64,000 nucleotides of DNA. It comes from Gammaproteobacteria bacterium (GTDB lineage: Bacteria; Pseudomonadota; Gammaproteobacteria; Pseudomonadales; Azotimanducaceae). The position numbers and the translations under genes are program-made. Below, in pieces: positions 31,787-40,200 of the stretch. Location of the stretch: the NCBI GenBank assembly GCA_027297435.1, contig JAPUIA010000275.1, forward strand, positions 30,089-94,088, in the 5' to 3' direction. The notes below the pieces were generated by a model. That model was not told the DNA's origin and did no database searches. It saw nothing but the letters and a program-made list of their open reading frames with translations. Numbering within the stretch: position 1 is the first letter of the stretch; the number at the start of each line of letters is the position of its first letter.

Positions 31787-32788
31787 TTAATCATAGGCTC
31801 CTGAAGCTACAACCGATGTCCGCGCAGTGTTGAGCCATTCCGCTTGCGTCTCGACGTCGGCACTCAGCGGCAGCTGTGCGACACCGAATATGCGGCGAAT
31901 GACCTCCATTCCCGCGAATCCGGAGGCGAGCCGGCTGTCGAATCCGTCCGGAGCGTGGTAGTTCTCGAGCAGCGTGGTGATGGCCGACTGCCGGTAGCCA
32001 CACATTGTGAGATGGGCGGTGAACACTCCGACATCGAATTCCGGTGCGCCTTTGAAACCGAACTCCGGGTCGATCACCATGGCGCCTTCTGTCCTATGGT
32101 TGAGCCAGCTGCCCGGGTAAAAGTCTCCGTGGAGCAACACTGGGCGAGAATCGTGACTGGCGGTACCGAGATAGATGGCTCCTAGCCGTTGCGCGTGCGC
32201 ACCGAGCGCCTCATCGTGCGTGAAGGACTCGTACAAGGGGGTAAGCTCGGATTCGATGGCGACACCGTTGTCGGCCAACAGCGGCACCACGAAGATGTGT
32301 TGGTGGTTGAGTTCGCGCATGGCGTTGTTTGCGAAGGCGCCATCGATATCCAAAGCATGCAGCGCGCCTAACCAGTCGATGAGTGAGATCAGGTCGGCGT
32401 GGATGTCGTCGGCCTCGATTGCGGCGTAGAGTGACGTAAAATCTTGGGCGGCGCCCAAGTCTTCAAAACACAGCAGCCGGTTTTCATCGTCATAACCCAG
32501 TAGTTGCGGCATACGCCTCGACACGACATCGGATGTCGAGGCGGCAGCGTAGAATGCGGCTTCGACGCTAGCCCGTTCTAGGGGCGCAGGAATGTCGGGA
32601 TACTTCGCGACGAACGGCACGGACTGCTTCAGTACGATCGAGCGGGAACCGAGATTCGCACGTAATGTGCGGTTCATGTTGCCCTCACCCGCGGGAGCAA
32701 GCTCGACGATCGACTCCTTTGCGCCGATCCATTTAAGCGCGCGCAGGCGTGCCTCGATGGCGTCTGCATTTTTCGCCAAGAGCTCCAC
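31787..32788 (-). CDS. APH/methylthioribose-kinase-like phosphotransferase
   Basis: A 333-residue kinase of the aminoglycoside-phosphotransferase/choline-kinase fold, closest in motif style to 5-methylthioribose kinase: 'GEGNMNRTLRANLGSRSIVL', 'KQSVPFVAKYP' (ATP-binding Lys), 'LLCFEDLG', catalytic 'PVLLHGDFYPGSWLNH' and metal-binding 'VIDPEFGFKGAPEFDVGVF'. It probably phosphorylates a ribose-like sugar. It is the first gene of a pair with a nucleoside hydrolase that abuts it exactly, which suggests nucleoside or methylthioadenosine salvage. Fructosamine-like or aminoglycoside substrates cannot be excluded. Confidence 0.78.
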   Translation of the reverse strand: MELLAKNADAIEARLRALKWIGAKESIVELAPAGEGNMNRTLRANLGSRSIVLKQSVPFVAKYPDIPAPLERASVEAAFYAAASTSDVVSRRMPQLLGYDDENRLLCFEDLGAAQDFTSLYAAIEADDIHADLISLIDWLGALHALDIDGAFANNAMRELNHQHIFVVPLLADNGVAIESELTPLYESFTHDEALGAHAQRLGAIYLGTASHDSRPVLLHGDFYPGSWLNHRTEGAMVIDPEFGFKGAPEFDVGVFTAHLTMCGYRQSAITTLLENYHAPDGFDSRLASGFAGMEVIRRIFGVAQLPLSADVETQAEWLNTARTSVVASGAYD

Positions 32789-32830
32789 CGGGCTAGCGGA
32801 TCGCGGCCGGATTGATCATCGCTTGCGGTG

Positions 32831-32856
32831 CAGTAGAAGCGGTCACACCGCTTCTA
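32831..32856. repeat. REP-like palindrome
   Basis: A perfect 9-bp inverted repeat AGAAGCGGT-CAC-ACCGCTTCT with 'GTAGAAGCGG' related to the TAGGAGCGGCTT sequences at 519 and 48841. It lies in the 245-bp gap between the phosphotransferase and mpl. Confidence 0.5.
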
Positions 32857-32914
32857 GCGAGCGCATGGATGCGCGACCATAATAGGTACGGAAAATGCGA
32901 GGTTTGCGCAGCAA

Positions 32915-32949
32915 TGCGTCTCCAAAAAATGCCAGGACGCATTTTTTTT
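32915..32949 (-). terminator. Terminator after mpl
   Basis: On the minus strand AAAAAATGC-GTCCTG-GCATTTTTT forms a 9-bp stem ending in six T residues, about 85 bases past the mpl stop. On the plus strand an alternative stem AATGCGTC/GACGCATT is followed by T residues, so it could act in both directions. It separates mpl from the kinase/hydrolase pair. Confidence 0.65.
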
Positions 32950-33033
32950 GAGATCGGTCGTAGTCGTCCCAAGGCAAGCGTTAGAGCTCTCATTTTATGA
33001 TGCTCCCGTCGGTTGGCGTGGCTAGGAGGAAGT

Positions 33034-34425
33034 TTACCGATCCCGCAAGGTGCCAGGGAGCTTTTCGTAAATACCGTTGAAACTGCCGTTGGACATGATC
33101 ACGACATGGCGCCTGCGTTCCGGCAGCTTGGCGATGGCTTCCATCATGCGTTCGAGATTGTCGAACTGTTGCGCTGGTACCACGCAGTTGGTGATCACCT
33201 CTGAGAGATCCCACTTGATGTTCTCGCCGCGAAACCAGAACACCTGATCGGCTGGCGCACAGCATGTCGTCAGCTCTTGACGAAGCGACCCGAGCGACAT
33301 GGTATGGGTTCGAGGTTCGATCACGGCGATGATCTCATCGCCACCGACGTTGTTGCGCAATCCCTGCAGCGTGGTACGAATGGCCGTGGGGTGGTGCGCG
33401 AAGTCATCGTAGACGGTGACGCCGCCAACTTCCGCGATCACCTCGAGACGGCGTTTGACTCCGGAGAATGCGTTCAGCGCCTCGATTGCAATGGCCGGCG
33501 GCACACCGGCGTGGCGGGCGGCGGCGATGGCCGCGAGGCCATTGCTGACGTTGTGTTCTCCCAACAGCTGCCAGTCGACGCGCCCCAAGGTTGCTTCGTT
33601 GAGAGCGACCTCGAAAACGCTGCCGTCATTGGCGGCGGTCGCCGCACTCCACAACTCACCGTTGTCCATATCAACTGGCTTTCTCGGCAGCGCCTCACCG
33701 AACCTGGCGACCGGTGTCCAGCATCCCATCTGCAACACCTCGTCCACGCTCTCGTCTTGGCACGGAGCGATAACTAGCCCTTTACCTGGTACCGAACGCA
33801 GTAGGTGGTGAAACTGAGTCTGGATCGCGGCGAGGTCGGGAAAGATGTCTGCGTGGTCGAACTCCAGGTTGTTGATGATTAGTGTCCGTGGGCGGTAGTG
33901 CACGAACTTGGAGCGGCGATCGAAGTACGAAGCGTCGTATTCGTCAGCCTCGACGACGAAGAACGGCGCCTTGCCGAGACGGGCAGACCGGTCGAGGTTC
34001 TTTGGTACGCCTCCGATGAGATAGCCGGGGCTGAGGCCGGCGCTTTCTAGGATCCAGGCTAACATGCTGGTGGTCGTGGTCTTGCCATGGGTACCGGAGA
34101 CCGCGATCACCCAGCGGTCCGGCAGCACGTAGGTGCCAAGCCACTCGGCACCGGACATGTAGCGCAAACCGCTATTCAAGATGTATTCAACCGCGTCATG
34201 GCCGCGGGGCAACTGGGCGTTGCCGATGACCACCAGGTCCGGCTCGGGGTCCAGATGGCGGGTATCAAAGTCCTCGAACCGTTCGATTTTGGCCTGAGCG
34301 AGCTGATCGCTCATCGGCGGATAAAAGGCGTCGTCCGACCCCGAAACCTCGAAGCCCATTTCTTTGGCGAGTTGGGCGAGGCTGCCCATCAACGTGCCGC
34401 CGATGCCGAGAAAGTAGATTCTCAT
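33034..34425 (-). CDS. mpl: UDP-N-acetylmuramate:L-alanyl-gamma-D-glutamyl-meso-diaminopimelate ligase Mpl
   Basis: A 463-residue Mur-ligase family enzyme that recycles cell-wall tripeptide by joining it to UDP-MurNAc with ATP. It starts 'MRIYFLGIGGTLMGSLAQLA', has the ATP-binding 'VSGTHGKTTTTSMLAWILES', the Mur-ligase 'EADEYDASYFDRRSKFVHY', 'LNNLEFDHADIFPD'-type motif (here 'IINNLEFDHADIFPDLAAI') and 'VYDDFAHHPTAIRTTL'. The LEFDHADIF signature separates Mpl from MurC. ATG 34425 is preferred; a GTG at 34440 overlapping the upstream stop (GTGA) would add five residues. Its product feeds cytoplasmic peptidoglycan synthesis. Confidence 0.93.
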   Translation of the reverse strand: MRIYFLGIGGTLMGSLAQLAKEMGFEVSGSDDAFYPPMSDQLAQAKIERFEDFDTRHLDPEPDLVVIGNAQLPRGHDAVEYILNSGLRYMSGAEWLGTYVLPDRWVIAVSGTHGKTTTTSMLAWILESAGLSPGYLIGGVPKNLDRSARLGKAPFFVVEADEYDASYFDRRSKFVHYRPRTLIINNLEFDHADIFPDLAAIQTQFHHLLRSVPGKGLVIAPCQDESVDEVLQMGCWTPVARFGEALPRKPVDMDNGELWSAATAANDGSVFEVALNEATLGRVDWQLLGEHNVSNGLAAIAAARHAGVPPAIAIEALNAFSGVKRRLEVIAEVGGVTVYDDFAHHPTAIRTTLQGLRNNVGGDEIIAVIEPRTHTMSLGSLRQELTTCCAPADQVFWFRGENIKWDLSEVITNCVVPAQQFDNLERMMEAIAKLPERRRHVVIMSNGSFNGIYEKLPGTLRDR

Positions 34426-34436
34426 TTGCTTGTCGC

Positions 34437-34940
34437 TCACGAGCCGATCGCGAGTTGGCCGACGGAGGTACTCAACAGAACCATGGCGAAGGCGATGATG
34501 ATCGCTAACACCAGATGGACGTTGAGAACGCTCTTCAGAATGAACCCGACCACCCACATAGACCAAAGCACGAACCCGAGGTAGGTATAGGCGTTGAGCG
34601 CGGGATTCAGTAGTTCGGTGATCGGCAGGATCAAAGCGAAGATCGCCGTTACGATCAGATCGCAACCGAATATCGCCGTGATCGCCGCGGTGAACCGGTG
34701 CGGTACTTCGCGTAACGTGCAGGCGAGCCAGACCAAGACAGCCGTGGCCGACTGACTGACGATGATGCTCGTAGCCGCGGTCAACGTCGTATCTGCACCG
34801 CCCAACGTAATCGCCAGCGCAATGCTAGCGACGATGTTGGTAATGATGACCAGGGAGACGAACCAAGGTTGGGTGGGAACGTGCTCTGGACTCTGGCGCA
34901 TCAGGCAGATGTGCCAGAACAGCTTAAAGACCGCCTTCAT
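34437..34940 (-). CDS. Hypothetical membrane protein (about five segments)
   Basis: A 167-residue protein with hydrophobic segments near 28-46, 58-74, 86-106, 120-138 and 140-160, and a polar N-terminal part 'LMRQSPEHVPTQPWF'. No family recognised, though the layout resembles small Yip1-like membrane proteins. It lies directly upstream of mpl; if mpl uses the GTG start, the two overlap as GTGA. Divergent from the phosphofructokinase gene. Confidence 0.6.
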   Translation of the reverse strand: MKAVFKLFWHICLMRQSPEHVPTQPWFVSLVIITNIVASIALAITLGGADTTLTAATSIIVSQSATAVLVWLACTLREVPHRFTAAITAIFGCDLIVTAIFALILPITELLNPALNAYTYLGFVLWSMWVVGFILKSVLNVHLVLAIIIAFAMVLLSTSVGQLAIGS

Positions 34941-35051
34941 GACACGATGATAGGTTTTTCCCGTTTATTTGTCGCAATCTGTCGCACTTGGCAATGTCAT
35001 CACTACAATGTTGCGCCAACTCATCCCTTAAGAGACCCAAGGAAGTTTGCC

Positions 35052-36311
35052 ATGGCGAAACCCAATGCGTTCTATGCGCAATCGGGCGGGGTAACGGCCG
35101 TGATCAATGCCAGCGCTTGCGGCGTGATCGAGACCGCGCGTCAACACAGAGACAAAATCGGCAAGGTCTATGCAGGACGCAACGGAATTATCGGCGCGTT
35201 GACCGAAGAGCTGATTGACACCAGCCGTGAAAGCGCAAAGTCCATCCGCGGTTTGCGCTTTACCCCGAGCGGCGCCTTCGGTTCTTGCCGTTACAAACTT
35301 CGCTCGTTCGAGGAGAACGAACGCGAGTATCGACGTTTGATGGAGGTGTTTGCCGCGCACGACATTCGCTACTTTTTCTACAACGGTGGCGGCGACTCAC
35401 AGGATACCGCACACAAGGTATCTCAGCTTGGTGTCACGCTTGGCTATGCGGTGACCTGTATCGGTATCCCCAAAACCGTCGACAACGATTTACCGTTCAC
35501 GGATTGTTGCCCCGGTTTCGGTTCGGTTGCCAAATACGTCGCGATCTCGACCCGCGAAGCCGCGTTGGACGTCGCTTCGATGTGCGAGACATCGACCAAG
35601 GTTTTCATTTTGGAGGTCATGGGCCGGCATGCCGGTTGGATAGCGGCTGCTGCAGGTCTCGCTCAGGACCAGCCGGGAGACCCGCCGCACATCATCTTGT
35701 TGCCGGAAGTACCGTTCGTCGAGCGCAAGTTTTTGCGGAAGGTAAAACGCACCGTGAGTAAGTGCGGATATTGCGTCGTTGTCGTATCCGAAGGCGCGCA
35801 GTACGCCAACGGTACCTTTGTTGCCGACGTCGGACGCAAAGACGCGTTCGGGCATACTCAGCTTGGAGGCGTTGCGCCGACGATCGCCAACCTCATCCAT
35901 ACCAGGCTAGGTTACAAATACCATTGGGCGGTTGCCGACTATCTGCAACGAGCGGCGCGCCACATAGCGTCCGCAACCGATGTTGAGCAGGCGTATGCCA
36001 TGGGCGAAGCAGCGGTGAAATTCGCCTTGGCCGGAAAAAACGCGATCATGCCAATCGTTGTTCGCAAGAGCGACAAACCCTACCGCTGGACCGTGGGCGA
36101 GGTGAAGTTGTCAAAGGTGGCCAACGTCGAACGCAAGATGCCGAAGAGTTACATCAGTGCAGACGGATTCGGCATCACCGCGAAGGCCAGGCGTTACCTG
36201 GCCCCGCTGATCGTCGGCGAGGACCATCCGCCCTACGTCGGTGGGCTGCCGCAGTACGTAAAACTCAAGAATCAGTTGGTCGCGAAGAAGCTGAAACCCT
36301 TCGAGGTTTGA
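35052..36311 (+). CDS. 6-phosphofructokinase, pyrophosphate-dependent type
   Basis: A 419-residue PFK that interconverts fructose 6-phosphate and fructose 1,6-bisphosphate. Two residues mark PPi use: 'GIPKTVDNDL' has Lys where ATP enzymes have Gly, and 'NGGGDSQDTA' has Asp in the position of the second Gly of GGDGS. Substrate-binding 'MGRHAGWIAAAAGLA' and 'SEGAQYANG' are present. PPi-PFK works reversibly in glycolysis and gluconeogenesis. The ATG at 35052 is preceded by AAGGAAG; a longer open frame upstream is not supported. Its 3' end faces a membrane pyrophosphatase gene 44 bases away. Confidence 0.88.
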   Translation: MAKPNAFYAQSGGVTAVINASACGVIETARQHRDKIGKVYAGRNGIIGALTEELIDTSRESAKSIRGLRFTPSGAFGSCRYKLRSFEENEREYRRLMEVFAAHDIRYFFYNGGGDSQDTAHKVSQLGVTLGYAVTCIGIPKTVDNDLPFTDCCPGFGSVAKYVAISTREAALDVASMCETSTKVFILEVMGRHAGWIAAAAGLAQDQPGDPPHIILLPEVPFVERKFLRKVKRTVSKCGYCVVVVSEGAQYANGTFVADVGRKDAFGHTQLGGVAPTIANLIHTRLGYKYHWAVADYLQRAARHIASATDVEQAYAMGEAAVKFALAGKNAIMPIVVRKSDKPYRWTVGEVKLSKVANVERKMPKSYISADGFGITAKARRYLAPLIVGEDHPPYVGGLPQYVKLKNQLVAKKLKPFEV

Positions 36312-36355
36312 ATATTCGAATATTCCGCGACCCCCGACAGGCCGACCCAAATCGA

Positions 36356-38389
36356 TTAGACCAGCAGCGGGGCGATCACCAACGACACGATGGCCATGAC
36401 GTTGATCAGGATGTTCATGGCCGGTCCTGACGTATCCTTGAACGGGTCGCCGACCGTATCGCCCACCACGGTTGCCGCGTGAACGTCTGAGCCCTTGCCG
36501 CCGAGGTTGCCTTTCTCGACGTACTTCTTGGCGTTGTCCCAGGCACCACCGGCGTTGGCCATGGTCAGGGCCAATAACACGCACCCGAGTAACGCGCCGC
36601 CCAGAGCACCGCCAAGTGCTTCCGGACCAAGTCCGAAACCGATCACCGGCGGCGCCGCAACGGCGATCGCGCCGGGCAGCAACATGCGTTTCAGCGCCGC
36701 CGAGGTGGCGATGTCGATGCACTTGGCCGTATCGGGCTCGGCCTTGCCCTCCAACAGTCCCGGAATTTCGCGGAACTGGCGGCGGATTTCTTTAATCATA
36801 TCCATTGCGGCCTCACCGACGGCCGTCATCGTGATACTGGCGATCAGGAACGGTATGAGCCCGCCGATAAACAGCCCGATCAACACCTGCGGATTGCCGA
36901 TGTGCAATACGAATTTACCGCCGGTGGCATAAGAGATGGTCTCGACGTACGCCGCGATGATGGCGAGAGCGGCTAGGGCCGCAGCGCCGATCGCGAAACC
37001 CTTACCCATGGCGGCCGTCGTGTTGCCGAGCTCATCGAGAGAGTCGGTGATGGCGCGGGTCTCTTCGCCCAAGCCAGCCATTTGGGCAATGCCGCCGGCG
37101 TTGTCCGCGACCGGTCCGTAGGCGTCGACCGCCATGGTCATGCCCACTGTGGCAAGCAAACCAACGGCCGCCACGCCGACGCCGTAGAGTCCCGCGAGTT
37201 CGGTCGAGACGAAGATGATCGCGCAGATCGTGAGCACCGGTACGACGACCGATTGCATGCCGACGGCAAGTCCCGCAATCATCACCGTGGCCGCGCCGGT
37301 TTGGCCGGCTTCGGCGATCCGTATGACGGGTGTCGACGATGTGTAGTACTCCGTCACGAGCCCGATAACCACACCGCCGACCGCGCCGAAGACCACCGAC
37401 CACCAGATGTTGCTGGACAAGCCGATCTCGCCAACGACGAAGTAGGCCACTAGAACGAAAAGCACGGGCGAACCGATCATACCGATGCGCAACGCCAATG
37501 CTGGGCTGGAACTGGAGCGCATACGGACGATGCCAATGCCGATGACCGAGCAGATGAGTCCGCAAGAAGCCATTACCAGGGGCAGGAACATCAGCGCGGC
37601 GCGTCCGTCGGCCTCGGACATGCCCGGCGCCAAGGCTGCGACGGCGCCAGCCGCCAGCGTGGTTGCGATGGCGATCGTGGCAATCATCGCACCGCAGTAA
37701 GACTCGAAGATGTCGGAACCCATACCCGCCACATCGCCGACGTTGTCGCCGACGTTGTCGGCGATCACCCCGGGGTTACGTGGGTCGTCTTCGGGAATAC
37801 CGACTTCCAACTTGCCGACCAAGTCGGCACCGATGTCGGCGCTTTTGGTGTAGATGCCACCGCCGACCCGAGCAAATAGGGCAACCGTCGAGGCACCCAT
37901 GCCGAATCCGTGAATGTGGTGGGCGGTTTCTGGGTCACCGCCAAAGAAGTAGTAGACCAAACCCAGACCCAGCAAGCCGAGCGACGCCACCGCTAGACCC
38001 ATGATCGAGCCGCCGAGGAATGCGACTGAAAGGGCGGCAGCTTGGCCGGAGTTGTGCGCTGCCGTGGTGGTTCTTACGTTGGCTTTGGTGGCGGTATGCA
38101 TGCCGAACCAACCGGCGCCGGCCGATGACAATGCGCCGGCTAGGAATGCCCACACGGTCTCGATGCCGAGACCCGAAAAGAACAACAGCACCAACAAGAT
38201 ACCGGCGAAGATTGCCAACATGGTGTATTCGCGGCGCATGAATACCATTGCGCCGTCATGGATGGCATCTGCGATCTTCTTGAGGGCTTCGTCGCCTTCG
38301 TCGTAACGCTTGACGACCCCGTAAATCATGACTGCTACGAGTAGCCCGAACACACCGATGGCCGGTGGTATCAGGGTGATATCTATCAT
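36356..38389 (-). CDS. hppA: Membrane-bound ion-translocating pyrophosphatase (HppA)
   Basis: A 677-residue polytopic membrane enzyme (about 16 segments) coupling PPi hydrolysis to H+ (or Na+) pumping. The catalytic core is '[20 protein letters not shown]', then '[20 protein letters not shown]', with '[14 protein letters not shown]' and '[16 protein letters not shown]' supplying Asp/Lys for PPi-Mg. At the K+-dependence site it reads '[14 protein letters not shown]'; Ala rather than Lys after GNTT(A) marks the K+-dependent class. H+ versus Na+ cannot be fixed from this alone. It is convergent with the PPi-dependent PFK. Confidence 0.93.
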   Translation of the reverse strand: MIDITLIPPAIGVFGLLVAVMIYGVVKRYDEGDEALKKIADAIHDGAMVFMRREYTMLAIFAGILLVLLFFSGLGIETVWAFLAGALSSAGAGWFGMHTATKANVRTTTAAHNSGQAAALSVAFLGGSIMGLAVASLGLLGLGLVYYFFGGDPETAHHIHGFGMGASTVALFARVGGGIYTKSADIGADLVGKLEVGIPEDDPRNPGVIADNVGDNVGDVAGMGSDIFESYCGAMIATIAIATTLAAGAVAALAPGMSEADGRAALMFLPLVMASCGLICSVIGIGIVRMRSSSSPALALRIGMIGSPVLFVLVAYFVVGEIGLSSNIWWSVVFGAVGGVVIGLVTEYYTSSTPVIRIAEAGQTGAATVMIAGLAVGMQSVVVPVLTICAIIFVSTELAGLYGVGVAAVGLLATVGMTMAVDAYGPVADNAGGIAQMAGLGEETRAITDSLDELGNTTAAMGKGFAIGAAALAALAIIAAYVETISYATGGKFVLHIGNPQVLIGLFIGGLIPFLIASITMTAVGEAAMDMIKEIRRQFREIPGLLEGKAEPDTAKCIDIATSAALKRMLLPGAIAVAAPPVIGFGLGPEALGGALGGALLGCVLLALTMANAGGAWDNAKKYVEKGNLGGKGSDVHAATVVGDTVGDPFKDTSGPAMNILINVMAIVSLVIAPLLV

Positions 38390-38454
38390 TTGTTATTCCA
38401 AACTTTTTGGTGAACGAACGGGGCCGAGTGCAGTATTTGCGCGTTACGCTAAAA

Positions 38455-38534
38455 GCGGCTTCTCTTTGAGACCGCTTCTACCCCGCCTAGCGGCGGCCCC
38501 ACCCCAACGGCGGCCCCGCCCCAACGGCGGCGCG
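38455..38534. repeat. REP-like hairpin and 17-bp tandem repeat upstream of hppA
   Basis: In the 253-bp gap 38390-38642, AAGCGG/CCGCTT at about 38454-38477 forms a REP-like hairpin. It is followed by a 17-bp unit CGGCGGCCCCACCCCAA at 38491-38507, repeated as CGGCGGCCCCGCCCCAA at 38508-38524, and a partial third copy to 38534. No gene is seen in this gap. Confidence 0.6.
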
Positions 38535-38642
38535 TATGATACCAGCGATAAAGGCGCACGCCAGCCCGAAGTGGCACGCGCCCGTGCGTAGCACGGGACC
38601 GTCTCAGATGCCCTCGCTACGTAAACCGGTGAGATAGGCAGG

Positions 38643-39698
38643 CTAACCTTGGGCCAACAATGTCCTGAGGTCGATGATGGCGGCGTTGGCGCGGGAAATA
38701 TAGGAAGCCATCACCAACGAATGGTTGGCGAGAAGGCCGAGTCCGTCGCCGTTGAGGATCATCGGGCTCCAAATCGGATCTTGGGTAGGCTCCAACTCGC
38801 GAATGATCTGCTGCAAGCTGACGCGAGCGTTCTTCTTGTCGAGCACGTCGCCGAAATCCTGTTCCATCGCCTGCAGCAAGTGCAGGAGTGCCCAGGTCTG
38901 TCCGCGCGCCTCGAAGAACACGTCGTCGAGGTCGAACCACGGAGTCTTGTATTCTCGCTCGGCGGGAGCCTCGGTGGCCTGAGAGGCGGCGGGATCGCCG
39001 GCCAGGTCGATATTCAGCTGGCGTTTACCGACGCTCGCCGATAGTCGCTGCGACAGGCTGCCAAGCCGCGTCCCGACACCTTGCAGCCACTGCCGAAAAT
39101 TGTCGGCCCGGGCGTAGAACTGGGCATCCGGAGCATTGGGGTCGGCGAGACGGTCGAGGTAGGACTCGAAAAGCTCTATGCCGTCGGCATATTCGTCTTC
39201 CGTTTGTGGGAACGCCCAGCTGGCGTTATCGAAGAAGAACTTGCCCTCCGCAACCGAGAGGTCGGTGTCCTCGGTCGACTGACTTTGGGACCGTGAAAAA
39301 TCGATACGGTAGGCGCGTGCGGTATCGCGAATTTGGGTCAATACGCCGAACTCCCAGTTCGGCACGTTGTCCATCCAGACACCGGGAGGCAGCAGATCGT
39401 TGGACAGGTAGCCGCCGCGCTTATCCAGCAGCGTATTGGAGAGCCTGATGAGCGTTGCGGTGCTCACGTACCCGGTGACGAGTTGGCGATTGGCAAGCCG
39501 TGCCTCGGAGACCGCATGTTGGCGAACGTCGAACGTCGCCGATTCAGTGTCCCACCACCAAGCGAAGAAGACGCAGATAGCGAGGTATGCGCCAAGTAAT
39601 CCGCCGCCGATCTTGAGTGATGTCCCTGCGGTGGCGGCGATGGTTGAGCCTATGCCAGATCCGCTAAATCCGTCGTTTTCCCAGAACTTCCAATTCAT
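38643..39698 (-). CDS. DUF2333 family membrane-anchored protein
   Basis: A 351-residue protein with one transmembrane segment near residues 28-48 and a large periplasmic part. DUF2333 features are 'WWDTESATFDVRQHA', 'LVTGYVSTATLIRLSNTLLD', 'KRGGYLSNDLLPPGVWMDNV', 'WEFGVLTQIRDTARAYRIDF' and 'FFEARGQTWALLHLLQAMEQ'. The family is frequent in gammaproteobacteria and its function is unknown. It starts 10 bases after the copper-chaperone stop; its AAGGA ribosome site lies inside the short tandem repeat at that junction. Confidence 0.85.
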   Translation of the reverse strand: MNWKFWENDGFSGSGIGSTIAATAGTSLKIGGGLLGAYLAICVFFAWWWDTESATFDVRQHAVSEARLANRQLVTGYVSTATLIRLSNTLLDKRGGYLSNDLLPPGVWMDNVPNWEFGVLTQIRDTARAYRIDFSRSQSQSTEDTDLSVAEGKFFFDNASWAFPQTEDEYADGIELFESYLDRLADPNAPDAQFYARADNFRQWLQGVGTRLGSLSQRLSASVGKRQLNIDLAGDPAASQATEAPAEREYKTPWFDLDDVFFEARGQTWALLHLLQAMEQDFGDVLDKKNARVSLQQIIRELEPTQDPIWSPMILNGDGLGLLANHSLVMASYISRANAAIIDLRTLLAQG

Positions 39699-39702
39699 CT
39701 GC

Positions 39703-39756
39703 CGTCCTTTAAAACGCGTCCTTTAAGACGTCCTTTAAGACGTCCTCTGAGACGTG
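39703..39756 (-). repeat. 12-bp tandem repeat at the junction of two genes
   Basis: About four copies of a CGTCCTTTAAGA-like unit (plus-strand wording) span the end of the copper-chaperone gene. Read on the minus strand they code the repeated VLKD of 'EDVLKDVLKDAF', supply its TAA stop and contain the AAGGAC ribosome site of the DUF2333 gene. Changes in copy number would alter the C terminus and the spacing to the next gene. Confidence 0.75.
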
Positions 39757-40200
39757 CTCGAGTCCGTCGAGCCCGACACGCCGGAACTCTACTACTTGGG
39801 TGCTGCCGTCTGAAAATTCAAGCGTCACCGGCACGGGCGACGGCAGCCCCTTGGCGCCGAATACCATCAGGTGGTGGCCGCCGCTGGCGAACACCACTGC
39901 CTGTTGTGGCGCCAAGTCGACGGCGTCTACGCGTCGCATGCCTATCATGTCACCGTTCCTGACATGAGTATGCAGTTCTAGACGTTCCACGTAGTCTGAA
40001 TGGGCGCCCAGCAATTGCACCGGGACAGTGCCGCGATTGGTTATCGAGAAGTAGGCAACGGTATTCGTTCGTCCTGGCACCGCTTCACGGATGACGGCGT
40101 CGCGGACCTCGATGCCGGCATCGGCGCCGCCGTCCGCGCAGCCTCCGATCTGGGCTTGGCCGAAGAGGATCAACAGCGTTAGGAGGCTTCTTGGAAACAT
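39709..40200 (-). CDS. PCu(A)C-type periplasmic copper chaperone, probable lipoprotein
   Basis: A 163-residue protein with a signal sequence ending in a possible lipobox ('AQIGGC'). The Cu(I) motif H(M)x10Mx21HxM is recognisable: 'RLELHTHVRNGDMIGMRRVD' and 'FASGGHHLMVFG'. It also has 'NTVAYFSITNRGTVPVQLLG'. Such proteins carry copper to the Cu(A) site of cytochrome oxidase or help copper resistance. The last residues come from a 12-bp DNA repeat. It starts inside the end of the upstream lipoprotein gene (22-base overlap). Confidence 0.83.
   Translation of the reverse strand: MFPRSLLTLLILFGQAQIGGCADGGADAGIEVRDAVIREAVPGRTNTVAYFSITNRGTVPVQLLGAHSDYVERLELHTHVRNGDMIGMRRVDAVDLAPQQAVVFASGGHHLMVFGAKGLPSPVPVTLEFSDGSTQVVEFRRVGLDGLEHVSEDVLKDVLKDAF

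Noticed and set aside
34869..35051. N-terminal extension of the phosphofructokinase
   Set aside because: It overlaps the divergent membrane gene start and the promoter gap; the ATG at 35052 has a ribosome site and matches the family's start.
36312..36355. GAATATTCGAATATTC palindrome between PFK and hppA as a terminator
   Set aside because: AT-rich direct/inverted repeat without a GC stem or T-run; it may be chance.
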